Of a stretch of DNA of 64,000 bases, positions 1-11,598 are shown piece after piece (the first letter of the stretch is position 1; every line of letters starts with the position of its first letter). The position numbers and the translations under genes were made by a program. The DNA lies in contig JACCES010000012.1 of assembly GCA_013416455.1 (NCBI GenBank), positions 62,001 to 126,000 on the forward strand, read 5' to 3'. The DNA is from Alcaligenaceae bacterium (GTDB lineage Bacteria; Pseudomonadota; Gammaproteobacteria; Burkholderiales; Burkholderiaceae_B). The notes below the pieces were generated by a model. It worked only from the letters and a program-made list of their open reading frames with translations. It made no database searches and had not been told where the DNA came from.

Positions 1-2270
<2,270 letters not shown>

Positions 2271-2306
2271 GGAGGATCCTGTGGCAGTGGATTTGAAACC
2301 CTATTG

Positions 2307-2312
2307 TATAAT
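2307..2312 (+). promoter_or_regulatory. Candidate -10 box upstream of cytochrome c4
   Basis: A perfect TATAAT hexamer in the 158-base divergent gap between engB and the cytochrome c4 gene. No good -35 box sits 17 bases upstream. The reverse strand of the same site also reads -10-like (TATACA), so the assignment to one direction is uncertain. Confidence 0.4.
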
Positions 2313-2428
2313 CGCAAGTTTGAAAACTCATGGGTCAGGCTCCACTGCCCGGTTGGGGCGGGGCTTTCCCGCTGGGTCAATCGCGGCGCCGCCGGTGCCG
2401 GGTCGAATTCGCGATCGTCGAGGTCTTC

Positions 2429-3127
2429 ATGAAGCGTATGCTTTCAAGAATGGTTGTTGCCAGTGGTGTGCTGCTGGGCACATGCGTAGTTTCCGTCAGC
2501 CACGCTTCCGGCGTTGCGGTTGCCAAGCCCGATGCGGCGCTGGGCGAACAGCTCTATGCGAACGGCGACATGGCGCGGGGCGTCATTGCCTGTGCGAGCT
2601 GCCACGGGGCCGCCGGGAACAGCATCATACCCATCAACCCCAATATATCGGGGCAATCATACGAATACCTCGTCAAGCAATTGCTCGACTTCAAGCCCAA
2701 GGGCGACCATCCGCCCATTCGCAACGGGGCCGATGGCGCGCCTTCCCTCATGGCGCCCATGGCCGCTCCGCTGACCGAAGAAGACATCAGGAACGTTTCG
2801 TACTATCTGTCGCTGCAGCGTTTCGACCTCGAAGCGGCGCCTTCCGCCACCAACGAAGACACCATGGAACGCGGCCAGGAAATCTGGCGCGGCGGCATTG
2901 CCTCGCGCGGCGTGCCGGCCTGTGCGGGCTGCCACTCGCCCAATGGCGCGGGCGTGCCGGGCAAATATCCGCGCATCGGCGGCCAGCATCCCGATTACAT
3001 CGCCGACCAGATGCGCCTGTTCCGCAGCGGCGATCGCGCCAACAGCACCGAAATGTTCGAAATCGCCGATCGCATGTCCGATCGCGACATCGCCGCCGTG
3101 GCAGACTATGCGGCCGGCCTGCGCTGA
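2429..3127 (+). CDS. Cytochrome c4-type dihaem periplasmic cytochrome
   Basis: 232 residues. The start at 2429 (MKRMLSRMVV) is chosen because it opens a normal signal peptide ending near VSHAS; the longer frame upstream is not plausible. Two haem-binding motifs, CASCH and CAGCH, mark two class I cytochrome c domains in tandem, which is the c4 layout. It probably carries electrons in the periplasm to a terminal oxidase. It precedes the cytochrome c maturation genes ccsB-ccsA, a conserved order in Burkholderiales. A strong terminator follows, so it is probably transcribed separately from ccsB. Confidence 0.92.
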   Translation: MKRMLSRMVVASGVLLGTCVVSVSHASGVAVAKPDAALGEQLYANGDMARGVIACASCHGAAGNSIIPINPNISGQSYEYLVKQLLDFKPKGDHPPIRNGADGAPSLMAPMAAPLTEEDIRNVSYYLSLQRFDLEAAPSATNEDTMERGQEIWRGGIASRGVPACAGCHSPNGAGVPGKYPRIGGQHPDYIADQMRLFRSGDRANSTEMFEIADRMSDRDIAAVADYAAGLR

Positions 3128-3193
3128 TTGTTTGAGCTTAAACAAACCTGAACGATAAAGTGGCGGTCATATGGCCGCTCGACCAACTAGAAT

Positions 3194-3229
3194 GGAGGGT
3201 GTGCCATGAAGGCAACCCTCCTTTTTTTT
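3194..3229 (+). terminator. Rho-independent terminator after cytochrome c4
   Basis: Stem GGAGGGTGTGCC (3194-3205) pairs with GGCAACCCTCC (3211-3221) around a 5-base loop with one bulge, followed by eight T (3222-3229). It lies only about 5 bases before the first possible ccsB start. Confidence 0.85.
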
Positions 3230-3233
3230 CGAA

Positions 3234-5360
3234 GTGCGACCTGTGACATCCAAGTCTTCTCCGCGTCGACTCAACACCGATGTACTGGAACTGCTGGGCT
3301 CCATGCGGTTCGCGGTCAGTCTGCTGATGTTCATCTGCATGGCCAGCGTGATCGGCACGGTGCTCATGCAGAATCAGCCGGCCAGCGATTATTTTGACCA
3401 GTTCGGCCCCTTCTGGTATACCGTGTTCGATAAATTCGCGATCTGGCATGTCTACAACAGTTGGTGGTTCCTGGTCATCATGGGCTTCCTGGTGGTGTCC
3501 ACCACGCTTTGCGTGATCCGCAATACGCCGCGTTTCATCAAGGACGCCCGTTCTTTCCGCGAGCATGTGCGCGGCAGCAGCCTGCGAGCCTTCCATCATC
3601 GTGTCGAGGCCGCCGTCGCCGTCCCGCCCGACCAGGCGATGGGCGGCCTGCAGCCCTGGCTGCGCAAGAACGGCTATGGCTGGAAGCTGCGCCGTGACGG
3701 CGACAGCATCATGCTGGCCGCCAAGAAGGGCAGCGCCAACCGGCTGGGCTATATCTTTGCCCACGTCGCCATCGTCGTGATCTGCGTGGGGGGGCTGCTT
3801 GACAGCGAGCTGCCGGTCCGCCTTCAGGTATGGCTGTTCGACAAGACACCCATCACCGAGAACATGCTGATTTCCGAAGTGCCGGATTCCGGGCGCCTGT
3901 CGCCGTCCAACCCCAGCTTCCGGGCCAACATGCTGATTCCCGAAGGGGCGACGGGCGGCAACGGCCTCATCAGTGTGGGCAACGGGGTGCTGGTGCAGCC
4001 GCTGCCCTTCAATCTGCACCTGAAGGACTTCGTGGTCGATTACTACTCCACGGGCATGCCCAGCAGTTTCCGGAGCGTGGTGGAAGTCATCGACCCGGAA
4101 ACGGGCGACCGCTTCGAGCGCAATATCGAAGTCAATGAACCGCTGCGCTACAAGGGCGTCACGGTCTACCAGTCGAGTTTCGACGACGGCGGCAGCACCC
4201 TGACCCTCACCGGCTTTCCCCTGCGCGGCGCCGTGAACCGGTCCTTCGAAGTCGGCGGTGTCGTCGGCAGCCGCAGCGAAATCACGGTGAACGAAGGCAT
4301 CCGTGGCGACACGCCGCTGACCGTGGAATTCACGGCATTGCGGGTCATCAATGTCGAGGATCTCGGCAGCGGCGAACCGCAGCCCAAGGCGATGATCGAC
4401 CATGTCGCTTCGGTGAGCGGCAGCGCGGCCGCGGCCCGCAACGAGCATCTGCGCAATGTCGGGCCGAGCGTCCAGTACCGCATCATCGGCGCCGACGGTC
4501 AGGCCTTCGAATACACCACCTACATGCTGCCCATGGAACTGGACGGCAGCCGTGTGATACTGGCGGGCATCCGCGAATCCGAGGCCGTGCCGTTCCGCTA
4601 TATACGCATTCCGGTGGATGACGACCATGCCGTCACCGAATTCATGGACCTGCGCGCCGCCCTGTTCGATCCCGCGCTGGTCAATCTGGCCGCCATGCGC
4701 TTTGCCGAGAAGAACGCCACGCCCACGGTGGACACCTCGCTTCTGCAGAAGGCGGCGGTCGGTGCGCTCGATGCCTTCCAGCGTTCAGGGTTCGACGGGA
4801 TTCTGGGCAATGTGCCGGAAACCGAACACGAGAAAGTCCTGAGCTTCGCCGTTCCCATGATCCAGTTGTCCCTGACCGAACTGCGCGACATTCTGCGTAT
4901 TCGCGCGGGCGGCCAGCCGATCGCGCGCGAAGGCGAAGAATGGGCGGAGGGGCAGCGCTGGGTCCAGATGGCCCTGCTGGCCCTGGCCAACCTGCCCGAT
5001 TATCCGGCGCCGGTGTTTCTGACGCTCAGCAATTTCGAGCAGAAAGAGGCCAGCGTCTTCCAGGTGGCCCGCAGCCCGGGCAAGAATACCGTCTATCTGG
5101 GCTGCCTGTTCCTGGTGATCGGTGTGTTCGCCATGTTCTACGTGCGTGATCGCCGCATCTGGGTGTGGATCCGGCCGGCGGGGAACGGCGGCAGCGAAAT
5201 GCTGGCCGCCATGACTTCGCAGCGCCGCAACCTGGATTTCAACCGGGAATTCGATCGCTTCAAGAACGCCTTCGAGCATCTGACCTCGGGTTCCGGCGCA
5301 GGCCGCGACACGCAGGAATCCGCGCAAGACAGTCGTTCCGGCAGTGGCAGACTTTCCTGA
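3234..5360 (+). CDS. ccsB: Cytochrome c biogenesis protein CcsB/ResB
   Basis: 708 residues of the ResB family. Two N-terminal membrane segments (around SMRFAVSLLMFICMASVIG and WWFLVIMGFLVVSTTL) are followed by a third near residue 180, a large periplasmic domain, and a last membrane segment near residue 620. With CcsA it forms the system II haem export and cytochrome c synthetase complex, consistent with dsbD and the cytochrome c4 gene alongside. The start is uncertain: GTG at 3234 or GTG at 3243 (MTSKSSPRRL). Neither has a clear ribosome-binding site, because the preceding terminator's T-tract occupies that position. Confidence 0.93.
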   Translation: MRPVTSKSSPRRLNTDVLELLGSMRFAVSLLMFICMASVIGTVLMQNQPASDYFDQFGPFWYTVFDKFAIWHVYNSWWFLVIMGFLVVSTTLCVIRNTPRFIKDARSFREHVRGSSLRAFHHRVEAAVAVPPDQAMGGLQPWLRKNGYGWKLRRDGDSIMLAAKKGSANRLGYIFAHVAIVVICVGGLLDSELPVRLQVWLFDKTPITENMLISEVPDSGRLSPSNPSFRANMLIPEGATGGNGLISVGNGVLVQPLPFNLHLKDFVVDYYSTGMPSSFRSVVEVIDPETGDRFERNIEVNEPLRYKGVTVYQSSFDDGGSTLTLTGFPLRGAVNRSFEVGGVVGSRSEITVNEGIRGDTPLTVEFTALRVINVEDLGSGEPQPKAMIDHVASVSGSAAAARNEHLRNVGPSVQYRIIGADGQAFEYTTYMLPMELDGSRVILAGIRESEAVPFRYIRIPVDDDHAVTEFMDLRAALFDPALVNLAAMRFAEKNATPTVDTSLLQKAAVGALDAFQRSGFDGILGNVPETEHEKVLSFAVPMIQLSLTELRDILRIRAGGQPIAREGEEWAEGQRWVQMALLALANLPDYPAPVFLTLSNFEQKEASVFQVARSPGKNTVYLGCLFLVIGVFAMFYVRDRRIWVWIRPAGNGGSEMLAAMTSQRRNLDFNREFDRFKNAFEHLTSGSGAGRDTQESAQDSRSGSGRLS

Positions 5361-5425
5361 ATAGCAATGGCGGGGAAGCGCGGGCCCTCGGGGTGCCGCT
5401 TCCTCACAACCCGAGAGGTTCCATT

Positions 5426-6787
5426 ATGTCCGACACAATGACCACTTCAACCGGCGCCGCAATGTGGGATCAGGCCATGTCGGCCAGCGGCGACGCCCGT
5501 GGGCAGCGCGGCAGGCCCGACTGGACCGATGTCGCCTATTTCGTGGCGTTGAGCCTGGGCGTGGTTTACGCGTTCGCCGAATTCAACTATGCCATGGACA
5601 TCTACGAGAAGGCCATTCTCGTCTGTGTGGTGCCCATGCTGGTCTGGATGGGCTGGCTGTGGCGGCCGCTGCGCACGCTTTCGGTGGTGGCGGGGCTGGT
5701 GGCCCTGCTGGCCGTCTGGCTCTACAGCGGCGGCGCGGGCCTGCATCAGGGCGACATCACACGCGCCGAGTCGGTCTTCCTGCTCAGATACCTGCTGTCC
5801 TCGCAGTCCGCCATCCTGTGGATGTGCGCGCTTTTCGTGCTGGCGACGGCAAGCTACTGGGTGGGCTATGTGAGCCATACGGCCGCATGGCTGGGTTCGG
5901 GGCTGACCTGGGCCGCGGTATACGCGGGTACCATCGGCCTGCTGGTGCGCTGGCGCGAAGGGCATCTGCTGGGGCCGGACATCGGCCACATTCCGGTCAG
6001 CAACCTGTATGAAGTCTTCGTGCTGTTCGCCCTGATCACGGCCTTGTTCTACCTCTACTATGAGCGGCGCTACGCCACGCGGGCGCTGGGCGGTTTCGTG
6101 CTGCTGGTGGTCACCTCGGCGGTGGTCTTCCTGCTGTGGTATTCCGTCACGCGCGAAGCCTTCCAGATCCAGCCCCTGGTGCCCGCCCTGAAGAGCTGGT
6201 GGATGAAGCTGCATGTTCCGGCCAATTTCATCGGCTACGGCACGTTTGCGCTGGCGGCCATGGTGGGTTTCGCCTACCTGGTCAAGGAACACAGTGAAAC
6301 GACATCGCGCGCCAGGCTGATCCCGGTGTTTCTGCTGGGCGCCATCCTGTGCGCGGAACCGTTCATGTTCGGCTCGCGCGAGGTTTCGGCCACGTGGATG
6401 CTTTATTTCGGCGTCGGGGCCTTGATCGTGGGCGGCATCCTGGCTTTCCGCAAGCCCATCGGCCAACGCCTGCCGTCTCTTGAGATCCTAGATGACATCA
6501 TGTATCGCGCCATCGCGGTGGGGTTCGCCTTCTTTACCATAGCCACCATTCTCGGCGCGCTGTGGGCGGCCGATGCCTGGGGCACCTACTGGCAGTGGGA
6601 TCCCAAGGAAACCTGGGCGCTCATCGTCTGGCTGAACTATGCGGCCTGGCTGCACATGCGGCTGATGAAGGGTCTGCGCGGCACGATGGCCGCCTACTGG
6701 GCGCTGGCCGGCCTGCTGATCACCAGCTTCGCCTTCCTGGGCGTGAACATGTTCCTGTCGGGCCTGCATTCCTACGGTGAATTGTAG
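5426..6787 (+). CDS. ccsA: Cytochrome c biogenesis protein CcsA (haem handling, WWD domain)
   Basis: 453 residues, very hydrophobic with many membrane spans. The family signature WGTYWQWDPKETW (the tryptophan-rich WWD haem-binding loop) lies near residue 390. Likely haem-ligand histidines occur in LHVPANF and in the C-terminal LHSYGEL. CcsA moves haem across the membrane and, with CcsB, attaches it to apocytochrome c. The ATG at 5426 has GAGAGG upstream, and the upstream frame overlapping ccsB is not coding. It follows ccsB by 65 bases, so the two probably form one operon. Confidence 0.95.
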   Translation: MSDTMTTSTGAAMWDQAMSASGDARGQRGRPDWTDVAYFVALSLGVVYAFAEFNYAMDIYEKAILVCVVPMLVWMGWLWRPLRTLSVVAGLVALLAVWLYSGGAGLHQGDITRAESVFLLRYLLSSQSAILWMCALFVLATASYWVGYVSHTAAWLGSGLTWAAVYAGTIGLLVRWREGHLLGPDIGHIPVSNLYEVFVLFALITALFYLYYERRYATRALGGFVLLVVTSAVVFLLWYSVTREAFQIQPLVPALKSWWMKLHVPANFIGYGTFALAAMVGFAYLVKEHSETTSRARLIPVFLLGAILCAEPFMFGSREVSATWMLYFGVGALIVGGILAFRKPIGQRLPSLEILDDIMYRAIAVGFAFFTIATILGALWAADAWGTYWQWDPKETWALIVWLNYAAWLHMRLMKGLRGTMAAYWALAGLLITSFAFLGVNMFLSGLHSYGEL

Positions 6788-6820
6788 GGCCGGGGGTGCG
6801 CGGCCGCCCGCCGCCCCGGT

Positions 6821-9757
6821 TCAGGCCGAGGTGCGCGGCGGGCATTTCCGCCTGATGTAGGACAGGGTTTCGGGGTTGGTGATCAGGTCGGGCACCGATT
6901 CGGCATCCAGAATCCGCGTGGGTGTGAGGGCGGCGCTCACGATATAGCCCTGTATGTAGTCGACCCCCATTTCGTGCAGGGCTTCCAGCGTGCGCACGTC
7001 TTCGACCCATTCGGCGATGCTCGTCATCTGCAGGTTCTGCGCAAGCTCGATGATGGTGCGGATGATGGCGATATTGGTTTCGCTGGCCAGCATGTCGCGC
7101 ACCAGCGTACCGTCTATCTTGATGGCATCGGCGCCCAGCTGGGTCAGATAGCTGAACGAGGTATAGCCCGCGCCGAAATCATCCAGCGCAATGCGCACGC
7201 CCATGCTTTGCAGCCGGGCGATCAGCTTGCGGGTGCGTTCGAAGTTCTGCAGGGCGACGCCTTCGGTGATTTCCACGCAAAGCCGGCGGGCCAGTTGGGG
7301 GTGGCGGGCCAGCACCAGGAACAGGTTTTCGATGAACTTGTCGTCGTTCAGCGAGACGCCGCTGAGGTTGACGTTGACGAACTGGGTCTTGCGCAGGCGG
7401 CCTTCGTGTTTGGCGAGCCATTCCAGCGTGGCGGAGAAGACCCATTTGTCGATGATGGTGATGGTGCCGCTTTCTTCGGCGGCGCTGACGATCTTGCCGG
7501 TGGAAATGAGGCTGCCCTGGGAATCGCGCACACGCAGCAGGATTTCGAAGTTGAGGGATTCTTCCGGGTTCTGGAGCGCCATGATGGGCTGCATTTCCAG
7601 GTACAGGCCTTTTGGCGACGTGCCGCCTTCGAGCTGATCGAACAGGCGCAGTTCTTCGGTATGGGCCTGCAGCTCGCTGGAGTCGAGTTCGTACACCACC
7701 ACATCCTGGTGCTGTTTGCGGGCGTCCCGGCAGGCGCGCGTGGCCGCTGAAATGGCCGCCGCCGCGTCCATGCCGGGGTCGATCTCAACGACGCCGATGG
7801 CCGAGCGGACCTGAAAATAGCGATGGCCCACCTGATAGGACGTGCTGTTCAGATCGCCGATGATGCGCTCGGCCGCCAGGCGGGCCTGCGCGGCACCCAT
7901 ATTGGGAAAGAGGATGACGAATTCATCGCTGCCGATGCGGCCTAGCGGTTGCTCGCCGGTCAGGGCCTTGCGCAGCCGTTCCGTCACCTGTTTCAGGATT
8001 TCATCGCCGGAAGTATGGCCGAACAGCCCGTTGATGCGTTTGAAATGATCCAGGTTCATGTAGGCCAGTGAGCAGGGTATCTGGCTGTGCTGAAGGTTTT
8101 CCAGCGCCTGGACGAGTTCTTTCTCGATGCCGCGCCGATTCAGCGCGTGCGTCAGCGGATCGTTGTCCGCCTGATCGCGCAGTTCGTCCATGGCATGGCT
8201 GCGGGCCGTGATGTCCTGCAGCGAGCCTTCGACGTGGTCATCCACCAGCGCGGCCCGCAATGCGAAATGCCGCGGCTGGGCGCCTGGCTGCGGCCCGGAC
8301 CGCAGATGTATGTCTGTTTCCTTGCCGGCAAGCGTCGCGGCGGCGATCAGCGGCCATGACTGGGGTTCGAAGAAATCGTCCCAGCTCAGCGCGGCGCCGG
8401 AATCTTCTTTTTGCCCCAGCATGTCGCGCAAGGCGGGATTCATCCGCAGGAAATGATTGCCGCCGTCGAGCGTGAACAGGCCCAGGGGGGCGACGGCATA
8501 GCCGGTCACCAGCTCGGTCTGGGCGCGGATGCGTTCGTCCTTTCCTTCGCGGATGACACCGCCCACCACCAGCGCAACCAGGACGTTGGACAGCAGCAGG
8601 GCCAGCACGCTGATGAAGGAATCCAGCAGTTCATGCTGGCCGGTCAGTGTCAGTACCAATACGGTGACGATCACCGTCAGCGCCATGGCAAGCGACAAGG
8701 AGCGCCATGAGAGCAGGCGTTCAGGCTGCTGGACGGCGCGGCGGGCCAGCAGGAACAGGCCACTGGCCAGCGCCAGGCCCCAGACCAGGGAACTCAGCAG
8801 TTTGAAGCTTGCCCAGGGCAGCACGAAAGCGGCGGCCAGCTGCAGGATACCGAGCCATTGCAAGGCCTGCAGCCGCCATGAGTGAGGTTCGCCGCGGTTG
8901 CGGAAGAGCTGGGTGAACAGGGTATGGGTGACGAGATAGTGGGCCGCCAGCGTGAGCTTGCGCAGCATGGGCTGCCAGTCGGGCGGTAATGCGTAGCCCA
9001 GCCATTGGCCGTCCCACCCCAGTGCGTAGGTTCCCAGCCTGAAGTTGCCCACCACCCAGACGGCCAGCAGCAGGAAGGTCCATTCCTGGTTGCGCAGGGC
9101 GATGATGGTCAGGAACAGCGCGAGTGTCATGATCCCGCCGTCGAGCAGGGCCATACTGCGATGAAAGCGGTCGGATGCGGCGCGCAGATCGGTTATCGAC
9201 CACAAGGCGGTGGTGAAGACAGTCGGCTCGCCGTAGCGCGCCTGGCAGATCAGTTCAGAAAACGAGGCGCCGGCGCCGCTTTCGTTCTGGCCCAGTATCA
9301 GGGCATGCCCCAACCTGCTGGCCCGCATGGCGCCAGCGACCGACCCGCCCTGGACCGTGCCGAGGCGCTGCATGGTGTCGCGTCGCCAGCAGGTGATGCC
9401 TTCGGCGCCGCGGCTGGGGAAATCCACGGCCATCGGCTGAGTGCGGGCGCGTTCGGGGAGTTCTATCGACAGCCAGGCGCCGCCATGGAACTCGGCGCGG
9501 CGCTGCTGCGGTAGCGTTTGCAGTGCGGCGGCGGCCTGCTGAGGTGTGGTGTGGCCGGCTTCGACGGGCAGGCTGCGGAAGAGGAGAGGGTCTCCGGTGG
9601 TGGCCGGGTACAGCGGAGTGAAGCCCAGGACCGCCACGACCGAGAAGAGTGCGATGGCTACAGGCAGCACCCAGAGCGAAAAATAATAAACGCTGCCGCG
9701 GCGCGCATTGCGCACTTTTTCAAACCACCTTTCCAAAAAAGCGCCTGCTGCCATCAT
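6821..9757 (-). CDS. Membrane-bound GGDEF-EAL c-di-GMP signalling protein
   Basis: 978 residues. An N-terminal membrane segment (about 25-47) and a periplasmic region to about 205 are followed by a block of about seven membrane helices, then a PAS-like stretch, a GGDEF domain (about 540-700) and an EAL domain (about 710-960). The cyclase motif reads GSDEF (7919-7933), with the second Gly replaced by Ser and no RxxD inhibitory site before it. The EAL motif reads EIL, but the other usual phosphodiesterase residues look present: N in NVNLSG, EITE, DDFGAGY, K in IKIDG, E in AEWVED, and Q in IQGY. Inference: mainly a phosphodiesterase, with weak or regulatory cyclase function. It has no operon partner; the convergent neighbour is ccsA. 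Confidence 0.88.
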   Translation of the reverse strand: MMAAGAFLERWFEKVRNARRGSVYYFSLWVLPVAIALFSVVAVLGFTPLYPATTGDPLLFRSLPVEAGHTTPQQAAAALQTLPQQRRAEFHGGAWLSIELPERARTQPMAVDFPSRGAEGITCWRRDTMQRLGTVQGGSVAGAMRASRLGHALILGQNESGAGASFSELICQARYGEPTVFTTALWSITDLRAASDRFHRSMALLDGGIMTLALFLTIIALRNQEWTFLLLAVWVVGNFRLGTYALGWDGQWLGYALPPDWQPMLRKLTLAAHYLVTHTLFTQLFRNRGEPHSWRLQALQWLGILQLAAAFVLPWASFKLLSSLVWGLALASGLFLLARRAVQQPERLLSWRSLSLAMALTVIVTVLVLTLTGQHELLDSFISVLALLLSNVLVALVVGGVIREGKDERIRAQTELVTGYAVAPLGLFTLDGGNHFLRMNPALRDMLGQKEDSGAALSWDDFFEPQSWPLIAAATLAGKETDIHLRSGPQPGAQPRHFALRAALVDDHVEGSLQDITARSHAMDELRDQADNDPLTHALNRRGIEKELVQALENLQHSQIPCSLAYMNLDHFKRINGLFGHTSGDEILKQVTERLRKALTGEQPLGRIGSDEFVILFPNMGAAQARLAAERIIGDLNSTSYQVGHRYFQVRSAIGVVEIDPGMDAAAAISAATRACRDARKQHQDVVVYELDSSELQAHTEELRLFDQLEGGTSPKGLYLEMQPIMALQNPEESLNFEILLRVRDSQGSLISTGKIVSAAEESGTITIIDKWVFSATLEWLAKHEGRLRKTQFVNVNLSGVSLNDDKFIENLFLVLARHPQLARRLCVEITEGVALQNFERTRKLIARLQSMGVRIALDDFGAGYTSFSYLTQLGADAIKIDGTLVRDMLASETNIAIIRTIIELAQNLQMTSIAEWVEDVRTLEALHEMGVDYIQGYIVSAALTPTRILDAESVPDLITNPETLSYIRRKCPPRTSA

Positions 9758-9839
9758 AGGATCGACCTGTTCCTTCTGGTTGGGTCTAGTGGGTCATCAT
9801 GGTCAAGATACACAAAGGAAATTGAAAAAAAGACGGGCG

Positions 9840-9869
9840 GATGATGCAGTCGATTCTTTATGCATCATC
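9840..9869. repeat. Perfect 9-12-9 inverted repeat upstream of the GGDEF-EAL gene
   Basis: GATGATGCA (9840-9848) and TGCATCATC (9861-9869) flank a 12-base spacer, about 83 bases before the start codon at 9757. A short palindrome TGTGTAACACA follows at 9879-9889. The whole 9758-10032 gap is AT-rich and otherwise empty. It may be an operator or leader hairpin for the signalling gene. Confidence 0.5.
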
Positions 9870-10032
9870 ACATTTCTATGTGTAACACAAATAATATCAA
9901 CCTTCACCTATGGTTTACGACATAATCGGCACAATCTTTAGCCCGCCATGCACCTGTGGACGCTGCGCTACAGGCCGGAGCGTCCCGGGATGGGGAGAAG
10001 CGGGGCCGCGAGGCGGCGGCCCGGAGGGAGGC

Positions 10033-11307
10033 TCAGGCGTCCGGCAGCAGGCGCTCGGTGTCGAACAGGCTTTCCAGGGTCTCGCGCGGGCGCACCACAT
10101 GGCTGCGGTCGCCGTCGACCATGACTTCCGCCGCGCGCGGGCGGGTGTTGTACTGGCTGGACATGGCGAAAGCGTACGCGCCCGCCGACAGAATGGCCAG
10201 AAGATCGCCCTGGTGCAGTTCGAGCACGCGATCGCGGGCCAGCCAGTCGCCGCTTTCGCAGATGGGGCCGACGATGTCGTAACTGGGGGTGGCGGAAGTC
10301 ACCGGGCGCGGCATGACCGGCTCGACGCTGTGCCAGGCATCGTACAGCGTGGGGCGCAGCAGGTCGTTCATGGCCGCATCGACGATGGCGAAATTCTTGG
10401 CTTCGGAATGCTTGAGGTATTGCACTTCGGTGAGCAGCGCCCCGGCGTTGCCGACCAGTGAACGGCCCGGTTCCAGCACGAGTTCCAGGTGGCCGAGGCC
10501 GGCCTCTTCGAGCCGCGCGAACACCTGGTCGAGCAGGGTGACGGGTTCGAGCACCTGCTCGTCGGTGTAGCGGATGCCGATGCCGCCGCCCAGGTCGAGA
10601 TGCCGCAGATGGATGCCTTCGTCGCGGAGGCCGTGGATCAGCGCAATGAGCTTGTCGAGGGCGTCGAGATAGGGTGCCGCTTCCGTGATTTGCGAGCCGA
10701 TGTGGCAGTCTACGCCGACGACCCGCAGGCCGGGCAGGTTCATGGCCCGGCGATAGACCCGCGGTGCCGTTTCGATGGCGATGCCGAACTTGTTTTCTTT
10801 GAGGCCGGTGGAGATGTAGGGGTGGGTGCGGGCATCGACGTCGGGATTCACGCGCAGGGAAACGGGCGCGGTGCGCCCGCTGCTTGCTGCCACCTGCGCC
10901 AGGCGTTCCAGTTCGGCTTCCGATTCGACGTTGAAGCATTTCACGCCGGCGTCCAGTGCGGCCTGCATTTCCCAGACCTGCTTGCCTACCCCCGAGAAGA
11001 CGACCTTGCCGGCGTCGCCGCCGGCCGCCAGTACGCGGGCCAGTTCGCCGCCGGAAACGATGTCGAAGCCGGCTCCGAGCCGGCTGAATTCATTCAGGAC
11101 GGCCAGGTTGGAGTTGGCCTTCATGCCGAAGCACACCAGCGCCTTGCGGCCTTCGAGGGCGCGCGCATAGCTCTGCCATGCGTCATGCAGGGCGGCGCGC
11201 GAATAGACGTACAGAGGGGTGCCGAACTCTTTGGCGAGCTGTGCGAGGGAGACGTCCTCGGCATGCAGCGTGCCGTTCTGAAACTGGAAGCGGGGTGCGA
11301 CAGTCAT
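10033..11307 (-). CDS. lysA: Diaminopimelate decarboxylase
   Basis: 424 residues, a fold-type III PLP enzyme that makes L-lysine from meso-diaminopimelate in the cytoplasm. The PLP lysine is in CFGMKANSN near residue 63. Also visible are HIGSQI, the glycine-rich phosphate loop LGGGIGIRY, the substrate motif EPGRSLVGNAG, and the second-subunit Cys in CESGDWLA. Length is normal. The lipoprotein gene lptM ends 12 bases upstream on the same strand, the usual lptM-lysA pairing in proteobacteria. Confidence 0.97.
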   Translation of the reverse strand: MTVAPRFQFQNGTLHAEDVSLAQLAKEFGTPLYVYSRAALHDAWQSYARALEGRKALVCFGMKANSNLAVLNEFSRLGAGFDIVSGGELARVLAAGGDAGKVVFSGVGKQVWEMQAALDAGVKCFNVESEAELERLAQVAASSGRTAPVSLRVNPDVDARTHPYISTGLKENKFGIAIETAPRVYRRAMNLPGLRVVGVDCHIGSQITEAAPYLDALDKLIALIHGLRDEGIHLRHLDLGGGIGIRYTDEQVLEPVTLLDQVFARLEEAGLGHLELVLEPGRSLVGNAGALLTEVQYLKHSEAKNFAIVDAAMNDLLRPTLYDAWHSVEPVMPRPVTSATPSYDIVGPICESGDWLARDRVLELHQGDLLAILSAGAYAFAMSSQYNTRPRAAEVMVDGDRSHVVRPRETLESLFDTERLLPDA

Positions 11308-11319
11308 GATTTCCTGAAA

Positions 11320-11505
11320 TCAGTTTGCGGTTGAGCCGGGTGGTGCGTCGTGGCCGGGCGGTTCGATGAGGGTGGCGGGCGGGTCTTCAGGGGGCGGCAG
11401 GTACAGTGGGCCCTTGTAGCCGCAGGCCAGCAGGCTGCCCAGCAGCACCCCGCCGGCAAGCAGCCGCATGCCGAGGCGCGTGAATGTATGGGGTCGGGCT
11501 TGCAT
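11320..11505 (-). CDS. lptM: LPS translocon maturation chaperone LptM-like small lipoprotein (YifL family)
   Basis: 61 residues. An N-terminal signal sequence ends in the lipobox LLAC, followed directly by the family hallmark GYKGPLYLPPP. The C-terminal half is Pro-rich and low in complexity. In E. coli the family member assists assembly of the LptD/LptE outer-membrane complex. The identification rests on the lipobox-GYKGPLY signature and its position directly before lysA; the function here is inferred from the family. Confidence 0.85.
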   Translation of the reverse strand: MQARPHTFTRLGMRLLAGGVLLGSLLACGYKGPLYLPPPEDPPATLIEPPGHDAPPGSTAN

Positions 11506-11552
11506 GATGGGTCTCCGTTGACGCGGGGAATCTACGATATGGTAAACGAGAA

Positions 11553-11583
11553 TGCGATGCCCCCGCGGGGCGGGGGCATCGCA
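11553..11583 (-). terminator. Terminator-like hairpin after mrcA
   Basis: A GC-rich perfect stem pairs TGCGATGCCCCC (11553-11564) with GGGGGCATCGCA (11572-11583). It lies between the mrcA stop and the lptM start. The T-tract on the minus strand is weak (ATTCTCGTTT), so termination may be partial, or the element may simply separate the two units. Confidence 0.6.
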
Positions 11584-11598
11584 TGTCCTGCCGGTGGT

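Noticed and set aside
3138-4628. 496-codon open frame antisense to ccsB
   Set aside because: His/Gln/Asp-rich translation without family resemblance; it mirrors the codon bias of ccsB, which has clear homology.
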